Origin: Sphaerolaimus hirsutus
Lineage: Eukaryota; Nematoda; Chromadorea; Monhysterida; Sphaerolaimidae
Assembly: GCA_964036195.1 (NCBI GenBank)
Contig: OZ038450.1
Coordinates: forward strand, 17,362,701-17,426,700
Direction: 5' to 3'
DNA length: 64,000 bases
Each line of letters starts with the position of its first letter. Positions within the stretch are counted from its first letter, which is position 1. The notes beneath the pieces were generated by a model that was not told the origin of the DNA, did no database searches, and saw nothing but the letters and a program-made list of their open reading frames with translations. Below are positions 43,673 through 53,800 of the stretch, piece after piece. The translations under genes were made by a program, and so were the position numbers.

Positions 43673-43899
43673 TTCGATGTAATCTGGCAAATGGCTACAC
43701 TAAAGAATGTCAGTTCCACTCCCAATTCTGAAGCATCTCCTTTCGTCTGTCCAACATCGGACGAATCGCTTCGCAATCTGATCTGCGCGTATCACATATG
43801 GCGGATGTGTATTTCAGCGATTTTCCGACGCCAGGGCGCTACGACTGTGAATGAATACCCCGCCACCATTCGAAAATCGTGGGTATACCCGGCGGACAT

Positions 43900-44220
43900 A
43901 CCTCTCGGCGGACCCCCCCCCCCCACCAAACCCACCAACTATCTATCTATCCCGGTGGCAAAATTTTGAGCTACTATCCCGTACAGTAAACCCCCGCCCC
44001 AATCGTCCAGCTATATACCTATCTGAGGTGATTTTCGAAAAATTTTGCCCTAATTTTCACCCAAAATCACTAAAAAAAAATTCCCTTTTCTACCTTCTTT
44101 ACCTTGAAAAAGCCTGTATATTTTGCCCCCAAGGCCCACCCCAGAAATTTTTTTTCAGCTATCTATCACTCCAGAGTAGCCATTTGCTACCTATCCAGCC
44201 CCCGCAAAGGCCAAAATCTT
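43900..44220. repeat. CTATCTATC repeat family
   Basis: 'caactatctatctatcccgg', 'gaaaaattttgccctaattt', 'agctatctatcactccagag' in the family order seen at 3600-4065. Confidence 0.6.
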
Positions 44221-44359
44221 GAGTAGCTAATTTACTTTTTTGATCATCCGAATCTAATTTTTTCAATAAATTCACAAATTTAGAATGTTATGTCAATTCT
44301 CAGTGACTTTTTTTAGCAATACATTCTACGTTTTATGACATTTCGTAATTTGTGTGATA

Positions 44360-45202
44360 TTAGGGTGTAAACTAAGTTTCTTATCTTTTTTTGCGATCTC
44401 ATAGATTTCACATTTCTGCGTCCCATTCTGTTGTACATTGGCCGATTTTGATGCCCTTCGAGTATGTTGGGGTTTGGGGTCTGGGCTATGACGAAAAAAA
44501 ATTTTTTCCTCGAATAATCCCCCAGTCCCGAGATAAGGGGGTCTATAAAAAGGCGGTCATTTTCCATGGCCGATGCGATGTTGGCACTGACTTTTGAAGA
44601 TTGATAAATCGGCCATTTCTGGGCAGATTTTATTCATTCAACACTTAAAATGATCGAGACGACCTGTAGATTCCAGTTTTGTGGTCGGATAAGTGATGTC
44701 TAAACTCCGTATGCCGATAAACTTAAAGCTTAGAGTTCAAAGTGCTATAACTTTTGATTTGAAAAAGATATTGAAATTTTTTTTGGGCCAGATGAATTCT
44801 TTTATTATAAACTATATGCTAGCATGTTCAGAAAAAAAGTTTTGCCGTGTTCAAAAACCGGGTCAAATCGGCAAACGGAGTTTAGACATCATTAATTAAA
44901 CAACAAAACTGGAATCTACAGGTCGTCTCGATCATTTTAAGTGTTGAATAAATGAAATCGGCCCAGAAATTGCCGATTTATCAAGCTTCAAAGGTCAGTG
45001 TTCACATCGTCCATGGAAAATGACCACCTTTTTATAGACCCCCCCTTATCTCGGGACTGGGGGATTATTCGAGGAAACAAAAAAAGTTCGTCATAGCCCA
45101 GACCCCAAACCCCAACGTACTTGAAGGGCAACATAATGGGACGCAGAAAAATGCATTTCTATGAGATCGCAAAAAAGATAATAAACTTAGTTTACACCCT
45201 AA
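44360..45202. mobile_element. Tc1/mariner-like foldback element with TA target site
   Basis: TTAGGGTGTAAACTAAG at the left and CTTAGTTTACACCCTAA at the right, flanked by TA (44358-44359, 45203-45204). Arms of about 350 bp contain CCATTCTGTTGTACATTGGC, TTCGAGTATGTTGG, CCCCCAGTCCCGAGATAAGG and the dispersed core. Same family as 15467-17242. No transposase. Confidence 0.85.
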
Positions 45203-45223
45203 TACTTGCCACTGCACTTTGAA

Positions 45224-45475
45224 GGGTGCGGGACTGCCCCTACGACCACTCACCATTGTGCATGGACGAGGGAGGCATCTGCGCCAGGTTCACTTCACTT
45301 CACTTGATCACTGCGCATCACTTCGACTGGACACAGAGTCTGCATGGCCCGAGACGTGTCGCCCCCCGAATGCGATGCTTTTGTTGGTGCCGCGTGTGTC
45401 GTTGATGAACTGCCCGCGCGGCCGCATCATTCGAAATGCAATCGGCATGCCTGTGCATTGCAGTCTGTCGCGTCA
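45224..45475 (+). CDS. Cysteine-rich exon-like island, function unknown
   Basis: A GC-rich island just downstream of a foldback element. One frame starts 'VRDCPYDHSPLCMDEGGICA' and is followed, after a probable shift, by 'PPECDAFVGAACVVDELPAR', 'PHHSKCNRHACALQ'. The spacing of cysteines and the 'PHHSKC' segment are reminiscent of secreted chitin-binding (CBM14) domains, which other exons in this window encode, but the match is weak. No confident splice sites. It could be one exon with a frameshift or two neighbouring fragments. Treat as a coding remnant, not a complete gene. Confidence 0.3.
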
Positions 45476-45539
45476 CCGCAGATATTTTTAGTTTCGTCAC
45501 CGCAAAACTTCTGCCTACTATCCCTCGAACCACGCCCAC

Positions 45540-46020
45540 AGGGGATTTGGGGGTTAGCATTTTAGGGAGGGGGGGGGGGGGTCCGCCACTTTTCACGAGT
45601 TTGTATTTTGGGAACCACTGGGTGAAAAATATGATATTTGAATATTTTATAATATAGTTTCAGGTCGCTGTGACAATCTTCGACGAAGGGGGGTATTCCG
45701 AGGGGGGTAAATAAAAAGCACTATACAGCCAGGTAAAATTTTAATCGGTTCACATCGGTCAAATCGGTTCACAAATAGTCAAGTTATAGATGTGCAATGT
45801 TATCGTGTTCTGGGCAACGCCCAAAAAATCACAAATTACCACCTTTTTATAGACCCCCCAATCTCCGGTCAGGGGGGGCGTAGATTAATTTCGTCGAATT
45901 TTGTCACAGCCCCGACCTATATGAAACTATATGATATTCAAATATGAACATTTTTCACCAAGTGGTTCCCAAGATATAAACACGTGAAAAGTGGCGGACC
46001 CCCCCCCCCCCCTAAAATCC
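45540..46020. repeat. Foldback-family fragments
   Basis: 'gggggttagcattttaggg' with G tract, 'cacaaatagtcaagttatag' and 'gtggttcccaagatataaac' with a long C tract, as after other core copies (2640-2880). Confidence 0.5.
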
Positions 46021-46310
46021 CGTGACCATGCCCCCCCCCCCCCGACTCGACAAGCTAACTATCTATCCCCGGAGCGATTTTTCAGAAATTTTGCCCCAAC
46101 TTTTGCCCAAAATTGCTAATTTTCATAGGTTCAGTGTATTTGGACTCCTCCGAGGGTACATATAGATAGTATAAATAGCCCCTCCGGAGGGCTAGATAGC
46201 TGAAAAAAATATTTTGGAGGGGGGGTGGAGGTAGCAGCGGTTTCGTGGCCAAACAATTTGCCTCGGGATGGGATAGATAGATAGCTGGAGCATTAAGAGT
46301 AGATTGAGTG
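46021..46310. repeat. CTATCTATC repeat family
   Basis: 'caagctaactatctatcccc' left, 'gggatagatagatagctgg' right in inverted orientation, C and G tracts inside. Confidence 0.55.
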
Positions 46311-46490
46311 TGCTGGGAGTTTACTTACGCCGAGAGCTTCCAACGTGTAAAATACTAAAGAATTTGCTGTAAAAATTTAACGACTGGTTAATTTTTTTTA
46401 GCATTTCACATGAAATTTAAATGCCTTTTTGAAACTTTGAATGACATCCGACAGTTCACAGGGTCTAGGAGTGGCACACAGTCAACTCAC

Positions 46491-46685
46491 CTTTAGACAA
46501 ATACACTTCCGCCTGCCGCTTAGGATGACACTTGATAGAAAATGATAGGCGACCCAGCCAATAGGCAACGTGCCGTCCTCGCCCAGTCCAGTTGGCTCGC
46601 TCGTCGGCGGTGTCGTTGGCGCTGTACGCGCGCGGCATGGAGCTCTCCGCGTCAGCCTCGGCCCACTCGGATTTTGGCATTGAGC
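46491..46685 (-). CDS. Isolated exon with good splice sites, unknown protein
   Basis: On the minus strand a 195-bp segment lies between ATCTCAG| and AAAG|GTGAGT. In the frame with GC-rich third positions it reads 'SMPKSEWAEADAESSMPRAY', 'SANDTADERANWTGRGRHVA', 'YWLGRLSFSIKCHPKRQAEV' and 'YLSK'. It enters in phase 2 and leaves in phase 1. A second frame is also open, so the reading rests on codon bias. I recognise no domain. Its strand and location downstream of the RCC1-like exons at 50.3-53.0 kb would allow it to be a later exon of the same gene, but nothing proves this. Confidence 0.5.
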
Positions 46686-46719
46686 CTGAGATGATGCATG
46701 TTTACTAAGTGCCCGCTGC

Positions 46720-47110
46720 ATGGAATGTGAAGGGAGATTCTACTTGACGGGGAATTGCAGAGTTCTTTTCCAAAAGTGTGCGAGCACAAAAGCAGGGAAA
46801 ATAGAGCGTGGATTTGGTATTTCATTTAAAATAACTTATTTTGCCTATTTTCACCCTCAATATTACCAGCCTTCGCTTAAAAATACCTAACTAGGTATTT
46901 ATCACCAACCCTCAGTGCACCTAAACTCTCAGTGCAGCTATGCACCTTATGAGTGGCGGCGCGGCTGCACAATCAAATGCCAAACTAGTGTTTCATACAT
47001 AAATAAGTTCATACATAAATATTTACATACATTTTTTCTCATTTTTATATTCTACCCCCGTCTCAAAAGTGCAGGGCAAGCGTTGTCGCTCACATATGGC
47101 AGACGCAGAG
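46720..47110. other. No feature recognised
   Basis: AT-rich DNA; no matched repeat or coding signal. Confidence 0.4.
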
Positions 47111-47320
47111 TGAATTCAGCACCCAACTTTAAATGCGATTTTAATTAAAATTTGATTTTTTAAATGGTCCAAAATGGGGGTATAGAAGAAAACTATGCAT
47201 ATGGTAAGTGTCACATAATGTATTGTTATGTCTATTGTGGCCATATTATGACTGTAGAGTAATGGGATAGCCAGGGGAGCAAGGGGCTGCAGCCCCCCCC
47301 CATTACCGGGGGTGACCAGA
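47110..47320. repeat. Fragment of a TAGGGTTGG-like hAT interior
   Basis: AAGTGTCACATAATGTATTG and 'catattatgactgtagagta' match 53520-53600. Confidence 0.55.
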
Positions 47321-47478
47321 AAAATTAGTGAAAATGCAACTTTCACTATGTATTTACAAACGGTTTTGCAAAAATTTTGCGCGCATTACTGTGTCATGTG
47401 TTAAGATACATAGCTACCTATAAACACAAATCCATAAAAATACACCCAATTTTTGGGTTTATCGCTGTATATGTATGT

Positions 47479-47585
47479 ACCGTATTTCCTCAAAATACCC
47501 CCAGCCCCAGGGGGTTTATTTTTTCATAGTGGAAGATTTGAGGGGGTGGGGGTATTTCAAGGGGGCTTATTCGAGGGGGGTCTAT
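47479..47585. repeat. TACCGTATTTCC family left-end fragment
   Basis: TACCGTATTTCCTCAAAATA followed by C/G-tract units. Confidence 0.55.
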
Positions 47586-47994
47586 CGTTTCGTCAGAAAT
47601 TTTTATGAAATTGGGAGTAAAGATCACGTGAAAACATGCCCAAAAAGGTAATAAATGTGACGAAATAGGATATATGTGGGCATGTTAACGTATACTCGGC
47701 GTACGTGATACTCTGCCCTCGCACTGATTTATGTCTCGTGTTGGAAGCGTGCCAATGATTATTAAATCATGCGATTTCCGTAAAAATATGAAAAAAATTC
47801 ATCGATGTGAATATGTTAATGAATAACATTATAACAACAATCAATTTTGTCATCTTTTTATGAAACTCGGACGCGCTAACCATCGTTGGCACACTTCCAG
47901 CGGGAAGCACGCGTGCAGGGTGTAAAGTAACCGGAGTATACATCGCTACTCACACTGGGTCTATGTGTAGCTGCGGTGCAAACCGGCAGCAATA

Positions 47995-50270
47995 AAATAC
48001 ATCATCTACGTTACATACATGATGTACATCATTTCAGACGGGGGTATTCGAGGGGGAGGGGGGTTATTCAAGGGGGGGGGTATTTCGAGGAAATACGGTG
48101 TATTTACATAATCTCGGTGGACATAAAACTACATGAAACTCTACAATTTTTCACAAGTATGTAGCAAAACAATTTCTCCTAAAACACAAAGACCGTTTTA
48201 TCACACAAAGGCCCAAGGCTCATCAGTTGTTATTGGACTTGATTCCTAATACTTATGTCTCACGTTCAAGTGTATTTTCATTTTGTATTTTCAGCTCAAC
48301 GACAAATTTTCAAATCGAACCGTGATGTTGGATACTTTACGCGGAAAAGTGCCAAAATAACACGTATGTATCCTAAAACACAAGCAGATAGTGATGTCGG
48401 ATAGAGTTTTGTAACGAAAACCTAATCATTGCGAAAGGAGCGAAATCACTCTCGTTTTAATGAAACCCTAAAATTTCACCTATATTGTGGCGAAATGGCG
48501 CCGTGGCGCTGGCGCCACGCCATAGCGCCATTGGCATTGGCGCTGGCACCAAATATTGCTTATATGCAACAAAAAAAATCGGCGGACATGATTCTAAAAG
48601 GTTCTAAAAGAATACGCAACGAACGTAGCGTTAACCAAATCGGCACTTTGCCAAACGTAGCTGTGCACAAATTATCTCGCAATACGAGTGAAACGAAATT
48701 AATGAAATCTTTCCAATATACCTAGAAATTAAATAACAATAGATATATCTTACGTTTATAATGTTTGAAGAGTTGATGTTTCGTTAAAACGATGAGAGTG
48801 ATTTCGCTCGTTTCGCAATGATTAGGTTGTCATTTACACAACTCTATCCGACATCTCTATCTGCTTGTGGGTTCAGGATACATACGTGTTATTTTAGCAC
48901 TTTTCCGCGTAAAGGATCCAACATCACGGTTCGATTTGAAACTTAGTCATTGAGCCAAAAATACAAAACGTCTTGTTCTCACATCACATGATCCCAGAAA
49001 GTAAAATTGACCATAAACTGAGCGAAAATCATCCGTCCAAACTTGAACGTGAGCAGGGTTGGTTTTATAAAAATCATTTGTATACAAATTGTATAAAAAT
49101 GTATTTTTTTATTATTTTATTCTTGTTTCATTTTATTTTATTTTATTCCAAAATAATAATAAAAAAATAAAATGGACCATTTTACAAAAATTTTACAGAA
49201 ATTTTACAAAAAATCAGAATCTTGCATGCAAGGTCAGAAAAATGTTATAATTGGACCTAAACATGAAAAACGTGTGACAAATTTTTCCATTACTTTGCAA
49301 AAGTTGCATGCAGTAGGTATTGTTAGCTAGTTGCAAGTGTTACGTTACAATTATCGATAAGAATGGTTTGCATTTTCAGTAGGATTACTGGAGTGTGCTG
49401 GGCGCATTTGTAAAACATCATGCAAAGTGTCAATCGTCATGACAAATGTAGTAAAGAGTCAATTGGCATTTCAAATGTCAAGCAAAGTATAATTGTCATG
49501 ACAAATGTCGTGCAGAGTGTAAATTGTGTACCTGAAGCTTATGTTTTGGTATCCAAACCTTATATTTTGGTATCCAAATCTTATGTTTTTGCATCCAAAT
49601 GTTCACATAAGATTTGGTTACAAAAACAACAAGATTTGGATACAAAAGATAAGATTTGGATACAATTTGCTTAACAGTTTCCACTTTAATTTATATTTGT
49701 CATGACAATTGACACTTTACTTAACATTTTCATGAAAATTGACACTTTCCATTCCATTTCATGACATTTTGACACTTTACATGGCTTGGGACTGCCACAG
49801 CTCCGCGAATTGACAGGTTGAACTATAAACAACAGAAAATTTTTTTACAAAAAATATGAATTTTTATACAATTTTTACAAAAATATGAATTTGTATACAA
49901 TTTTACAAAAATTTTACAAAAATTCAAATTTTTATACAATTTTTATTTTTATTTTGAAATTTTCCATTTTATTTTATTTTATTTTATTCTTCAATGTTCC
50001 ATTTTATTTTTATTTTATTTTTATTCTTTTCTGAGATTTTGCCAACCCTGAACGTGAGACATAAGTATTAGGAATTAAGTCCAACAACATTGTAGAGTCT
50101 CATGTCCACCTAGTTTATGTAAATATACCGTATTTCCTCAAAATACCCCCCTTAATTAACCCCCCTCGAAATACCCCCAGGTGTTTTCGAGCTGGGGAAA
50201 ACTACCCTCCCCTCGTATAAACCCCCCCCTCTGAAATGATCTACATCATGTATCATCATCTTCAGTAACA
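47995..50270. mobile_element. Composite palindrome with TACCGTATTTCC ends and an hAT-like insertion
   Basis: Outer arms: 47995-48098 (GTACATCATTTCAGAC, GTATTTCGAGGAAATACGG) against 50129-50265. Inner arms: 'gtatttacataatctcggtg', ACTTATGTCTCACGTTCAAG, AACCGTGATGTTGGA and AACGAAACA blocks mirrored around about 48610. GGCGCC words lie at 48493-48550. The right arm is split by 49054-50050. Confidence 0.75.
49054..50050. mobile_element. hAT-like element, 8-bp TSD AACGTGAG
   Basis: CAGGGTTGG at the left, CCAACCCTG at the right; flanks 49046-49053 and 50051-50058 are both AACGTGAG, and the opposite arm of the host palindrome (48260-48275) shows the unbroken site. Subterminal DNA is made of AAATTTGTATACAAATT and ATTTTATTTTATTTT words; a TGTCAAATG-type repeat is in the middle (49395-49795). 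Confidence 0.93.
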
Positions 50271-50307
50271 AGCATTTTTAAACCAACATATGAAAAATCA
50301 ACCCAAC

Positions 50308-50513
50308 CTGCTCATTACACTTGAGCAGCATGTAATCAACGCCAGCGCCAATCCACGTGGCGCACCTGGCGCCATCGGTGGGCGGAGCCAAGCCACTGGA
50401 CGACGCTCTGGTGCCATGGGTGTGTGCAGCGGGACCGGACGTTGGCACGCTGCCAGGCACGGAGAACCACTGCTTCCGACTTCCATTGGGCGGACACACG
50501 CGAGCCAATTGAC
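50308..50513 (-). CDS. RCC1-like repeat protein exon
   Basis: Minus-strand exon between AACTCAG| and CAG|GTTGGG, fully open with GC-rich third positions. It begins 'GQLARVCPPNGSRKQW' and ends 'WIGAGVDYMLLKCNEQ'. 'GQL' followed by a linker and then 'W/V-x-G-A-G-x-D-Y-x-L-x-L' is the pattern of RCC1 propeller blades. It enters in phase 1, and would join in frame to the end of the exon at 52722-53035 to give 'SVLTRKGQLARV', a sensible blade. RCC1 domains occur in HERC, MYCBP2, ALS2 and IBTK-type proteins; I cannot tell which this is. Exons lying between (50838-52299) do not fit the same order, so the locus may hold rearranged pieces. Confidence 0.5.
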
Positions 50514-50837
50514 CTGAGTTTGTAGAATTGGGTAAAATGAATAGACTACGTAGTAAAAGGAACAATTTACAGATTGTATGTAGTATGCGACATGTTGCAG
50601 ATGTCAATGTGGAAAATGTCAGATAATATAAAATTATCGCATTCGAATTTATTTTATTTTCCCAGGTTTTTCGAGAGACATCTAATTACATAAAAGTCAC
50701 CCAGCAGAAATAACAAAACTGGACACGTGTGAAATTTCCTTTTTAAGGTGTTTTGTGACATTTTATAAAATCACATTTTCCCAGAGTCGCCCGTGTTCCA
50801 ATGCCAGGCATAAACAGCCAATCAACCAACCGGCTGA

Positions 50838-51005
50838 GTTACTTCCAAAGGTGAGCGCGCGTCCGTCCGCGGTGCGGCAGGGAGTGGGTGGCGATCTGCA
50901 CCACGGACGGGCGGTCGCCGTGCCGATGCCGCTCAGGGCGACGCACCGCCCAGCCGCCTTTCGCGTCGCCCAGCCCAGTTGCCGTGCAGTTCGAACCGAT
51001 GATAT
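50838..51005 (-). pseudogene. RCC1-like exon with frameshift
   Basis: The minus strand reads 'TGLGDAKGGWAVRRPERHRH' and 'PSVVQIATHSL' in one frame, then 'RTADGRALTFGSNSAGW' in the next. Together these give a typical RCC1 blade ('VxxIxxxxHxLxxTxDGxxxTFGxNxxG'), so one base has been lost near 50885. The downstream border is uncertain. On the plus strand 50784-50850 is bounded by CCCAG| and |GTGAGC and is open, but that reading shows no family resemblance. Confidence 0.5.
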
Positions 51006-51435
51006 CACCTGGTGGGCATTTTTAGTTTGTAGGGAGTTGGCGCTGCTCAAATAGTTGACGCGTAAATATTTATCAGGCAGAAATCACCACGCGCGTTTTA
51101 GCTGTGTTTTTTTATTGTCGGAGGTCAATCACATTTGAAATTATTTTTTTACCAAAAAGATGACTTATTGGTAGACAATTGAGTCTTTCGAGTGAATTTT
51201 CACAATTCGGGTTCAGTTTTTACTTAAATTCACTTGATATTTTGCAACTTTTGAGAATTTTCACATATACAAATATACTGTGGCGGAACAGGTAACAAAT
51301 TAAAAATGAAACAACTCGTCATCTTCACGAAATCGATTTTTCGGATGCATCAACAATTGGAAGCAGAGGCTTCAACCGCCGTGCAAAACGACACGTAAAA
51401 AACCCAGCCTACAAAAATGAACCAATCCATCGCTG

Positions 51436-51571
51436 CACCTGAGCAAGCTGTGATAGTTGACGCACGCGACGTGCACCACCTTGGCGTCGGCCTGCCGCAG
51501 CAGGTGGCCGAGCTGCAGTTGCCATGCGGTTATTCGCCGTCCGCGCCCACGTCGAACAATCTGAAGTTGTG
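51436..51571 (-). pseudogene. RCC1-like exon with stop and frameshift
   Basis: After CTTCAG| on the minus strand the codon-biased frame is 'LFDVGADGE', TAA, 'PHGN', then a shift into 'QLQLGHLLRQADAKVVHVAC' and 'VNYHSLLR'. 'QLGH...KVVHVACxNYHSLL' is again an RCC1 blade. A donor CAG|GTGCAG may follow. The stop and frameshift make this copy non-functional, unlike the exons at 50308, 52062 and 52722. Confidence 0.55.
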
Positions 51572-51779
51572 AGGTGTTTGCATTGTTGTTGAACGTTGAT
51601 TTCGAAAAAAAGTAATTTTCTGGCTTTTGTGGTGTGACTGCATTTCCGTTTTAACCCGGTGTAAAAAATTTAATGTTTAATTTCAAAGTTTCAAGTGTTT
51701 GAAAGTTCTAGAATTCACAATTTTTTTCGTGCCCAAATTTTGAATGCATGTTTTTCGGCTCCCATGCTGTTGCCACAGT

Positions 51780-52041
51780 CCCGCAGCCGCAAAAGGATTT
51801 TTTGTATGCCTCGAAAAAATAGATCCATGTGAAATCCATGTTTTCAATTACGTTTATGCACTTTATTCATGCATTTTCAACCAAACTATCAAAAAAATTT
51901 GAAAACACTTTTTTCGAACTATTGATAATTTTTTCAAAAAAAAAATCGATTTTGAAGCGTCTTTTTCTAGTAATGGGATAAAAATCTCCTGAGAAATTCG
52001 AAAGTTGTAAAAAATTTTCCGAATTCTGTTTGCCATCGCTA
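51780..52041. repeat. Fragment of the TTCGAA hAT-like family
   Basis: Right end TTTGCCATCGCTA at 52041; 'tttttcaaaaaaaaaatcga' and 'gtaatgggataaaaatctcc' match 36735-36790. The left end is not identifiable. Confidence 0.6.
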
Positions 52042-52061
52042 TTGGCCCCCCTCCAACCACA

Positions 52062-52299
52062 CCACCAACCATGCAGCGGCGGCGCCGGAGTAGCCCAACG
52101 CCCCGTTGTGCATCGGCGAGAACGAGCACTGGGCATCGCTCAGCGCGTAGAGCACGCCGGACGCGAACTCGAAGCACACGTTGTTCCCGTCCACGGCGAC
52201 GCACATGCGCACGATGGGCTTGGGCAGCGACAACTCACTTAAACGGACCAGTCTTCCAGGCCGACGGCCGATCCGCGACCCTTGTAGTATACGGTGTGC
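52062..52299 (-). CDS. RCC1-like repeat protein exon
   Basis: Minus-strand exon after ATTCTCAG|. It reads 'RLVRLSELSLPKPIVRMCVA', 'VDGNNVCFEFASGVLYALSD', 'AQCSFSPMHNGALGYSG'. 'P-IVxxCVAxDGxxVCFxxxxGxLYALxDxQC' resembles the propeller blade of IBTK-type RCC1 proteins (from memory, not a search). The 3' end is unclear because a hAT-like fragment begins at 52041 and a weak donor (TGCATG|GTTGGT) precedes it. No stop or frameshift. Its phase does not match a direct splice from 52722-53035. Confidence 0.5.
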
Positions 52300-52407
52300 C
52301 TGAGAATTTGAATGTGAATTTTTTGAGAACTTGTACATTTTTAAGTAAAAATAGTTAGTAGTGAATTAATTTTAAGTAGTAAATTGTGAGGCACACGATT
52401 TGTGAGG

Positions 52408-52560
52408 CTGCTGCCAGACCCTGTAAAATGCTCTGTAGCAGGTAAAATGCCGTACAAAGAGTGTAAAAATGTAAATGTAATGTAAAAAGTGTCAAAAGTC
52501 AATGTCATGTAAAATGCCACCAGTAAAAAATAAAACTTGACATTTTATGATCTTGGAGTG
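52408..52560. repeat. TGTAAAATGTCA-type inverted repeat
   Basis: GCTGCTGCCAGACCCTGTAA left; 'cttgacattttatgatcttg' right. Confidence 0.5.
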
Positions 52561-52721
52561 GCTCAGGTTGCTCGCTTTAACGGCCTCAATTGAACCCAAA
52601 TTTGTAAATTCATCGAAATCAAACGAAATCGTGTAACGATGTCAAATCGTGAGTTAGACAATAGACACCAAACCAGACAGCAATCTTCCCCACCCAACAA
52701 GCCCAAAAAACATCAACCCAC

Positions 52722-53035
52722 CTTTCCTAGTAAGCACGGAGGTCGTATGCGTGCCTAGTCTCACACCAACCACTCCTCTAGCCGCATGGCAGCGTGCCAA
52801 CTCGTCAGCCACTTTAGCCACATCCCTGCCGCCGTACCAACACAGCAGTTCGTCGGTCATGGGCACGAGCAGGGCGCCCGCGTCGCCGCCGCTGTTGGGC
52901 TGCTTCGACTGGATAGGCGTGAACTCGTCGTCCACATCGCGCACGCGCGGACACCATTCAGAGTCGACGTCGGCAAAGTAGAAGCGCCGGCCTGGGTTGT
53001 GCGGGAAAGGTCGCTTGACGATGCATCGGAGCAGA
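52722..53035 (-). CDS. RCC1-like repeat protein exon
   Basis: Minus-strand frame ending at GAAAG|GTGGGT. It reads 'KRPFPHNPGRRFYFADVDSE', 'RVRDVDDEFTPIQSKQPN', 'ALLVPMTDELLCWYGGRDVA', 'KVADELARCHAARGVVGVRL' and 'GTHTTSVLTRKG'. The last part ('VVxVxLGTHTTSVLTRKG') is an RCC1 blade core. Third positions are strongly GC-biased. The 5' border is uncertain: in-frame TAA lies upstream near 53045 and no clear acceptor is seen, so the upstream end may be truncated by the AAGTAC-type repeat that follows. It ends in phase 1, which fits the exon at 50308-50513. Confidence 0.55.
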
Positions 53036-53039
53036 GTTG

Positions 53040-53400
53040 TTAGAAATTAGAATTACTGAACTTTTTTAAAAGTTTATGTAAACGTAAAGTATTTTTTTCT
53101 ACTCACCACAAAGTATAGAAAACGTAAAATACTTTTTTTTACTCGTACTGACGCGTAAATGTGGGTACTTTTCATGTGAGTGTAGAAACAAGTGCCTTTC
53201 GTCATAGAATATGTAAAATTGGGCACGTTTTCATTTTTACGTGTACATACAGCACAACGTATGTTTTTCTGTAAGAAAATGATAGATAAATATGATGACT
53301 TGCTAAATAAAGTTTATCGACAATACACTTTGCACGGAAATCTACCATATGCCAAATGTATGATGAACAAAAAATTGGTTTTATTTCTGTCACAATAGAA
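53040..53400. repeat. AAGTAC/AGTACTTTTT-type repeat
   Basis: 'gtaaacgtaaagtatttttt' and 'cgtaaatgtgggtacttttc' words are shared with 31100-31435, 32235-32400 and 35215-35285. The right part is AT-rich with no recognised content. Confidence 0.45.
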
Positions 53401-53415
53401 ATAGCGTTGGTAATA

Positions 53416-53800
53416 GGGTTGGAAAAAAATCAATTTTTTTAAGCGCCTTGATTAAAAAAAAAATTGATTAAAAAAAATTAAAATCAGATTTTTTTAAAAT
53501 CGCCCAAAATGAGGGTATAGAGAAAAAATATATGTATGTTAAGTGTCAGACAATGTATTGTTATGTCTTTTGTGGTCATATTATGACTGTGGAGTCATGG
53601 AATAGCATTATAAGCAGTGATTTCTTCCAAAAATATCCATTTTATGTCGACTTATTACGTATATCGCCTTTTGTCAAATATTTGTGATTTAAAGTGAAGT
53701 TCAGCATGCAATAGTGCTTAAATAAGGTTGTAAGAGAAGGCTAATCCATTGACAGTGATGTTACACACTGTAGAAGTATGTGGGAGCACATTGGTTTGAT
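53416..53800. mobile_element. Left half of a TAGGGTTGG hAT-like element
   Basis: TAGGGTTGGAAAAAAATCAA at the left, subterminal TTGATTAAAAAAAATT words, interior matching 17950-18240. No right end was found beyond the palindrome inserted at 53801. Confidence 0.6.

Noticed and set aside
50784..50850. Plus-strand exon between CCCAG and GTGAGC
   Set aside because: The frame shows no similarity, while the minus strand gives an RCC1 blade; kept only as an alternative.
50308..53035. Naming the RCC1-like gene as IBTK
   Set aside because: Single motifs resemble IBTK, but exon order does not fit and no ankyrin or BTB exon is visible.
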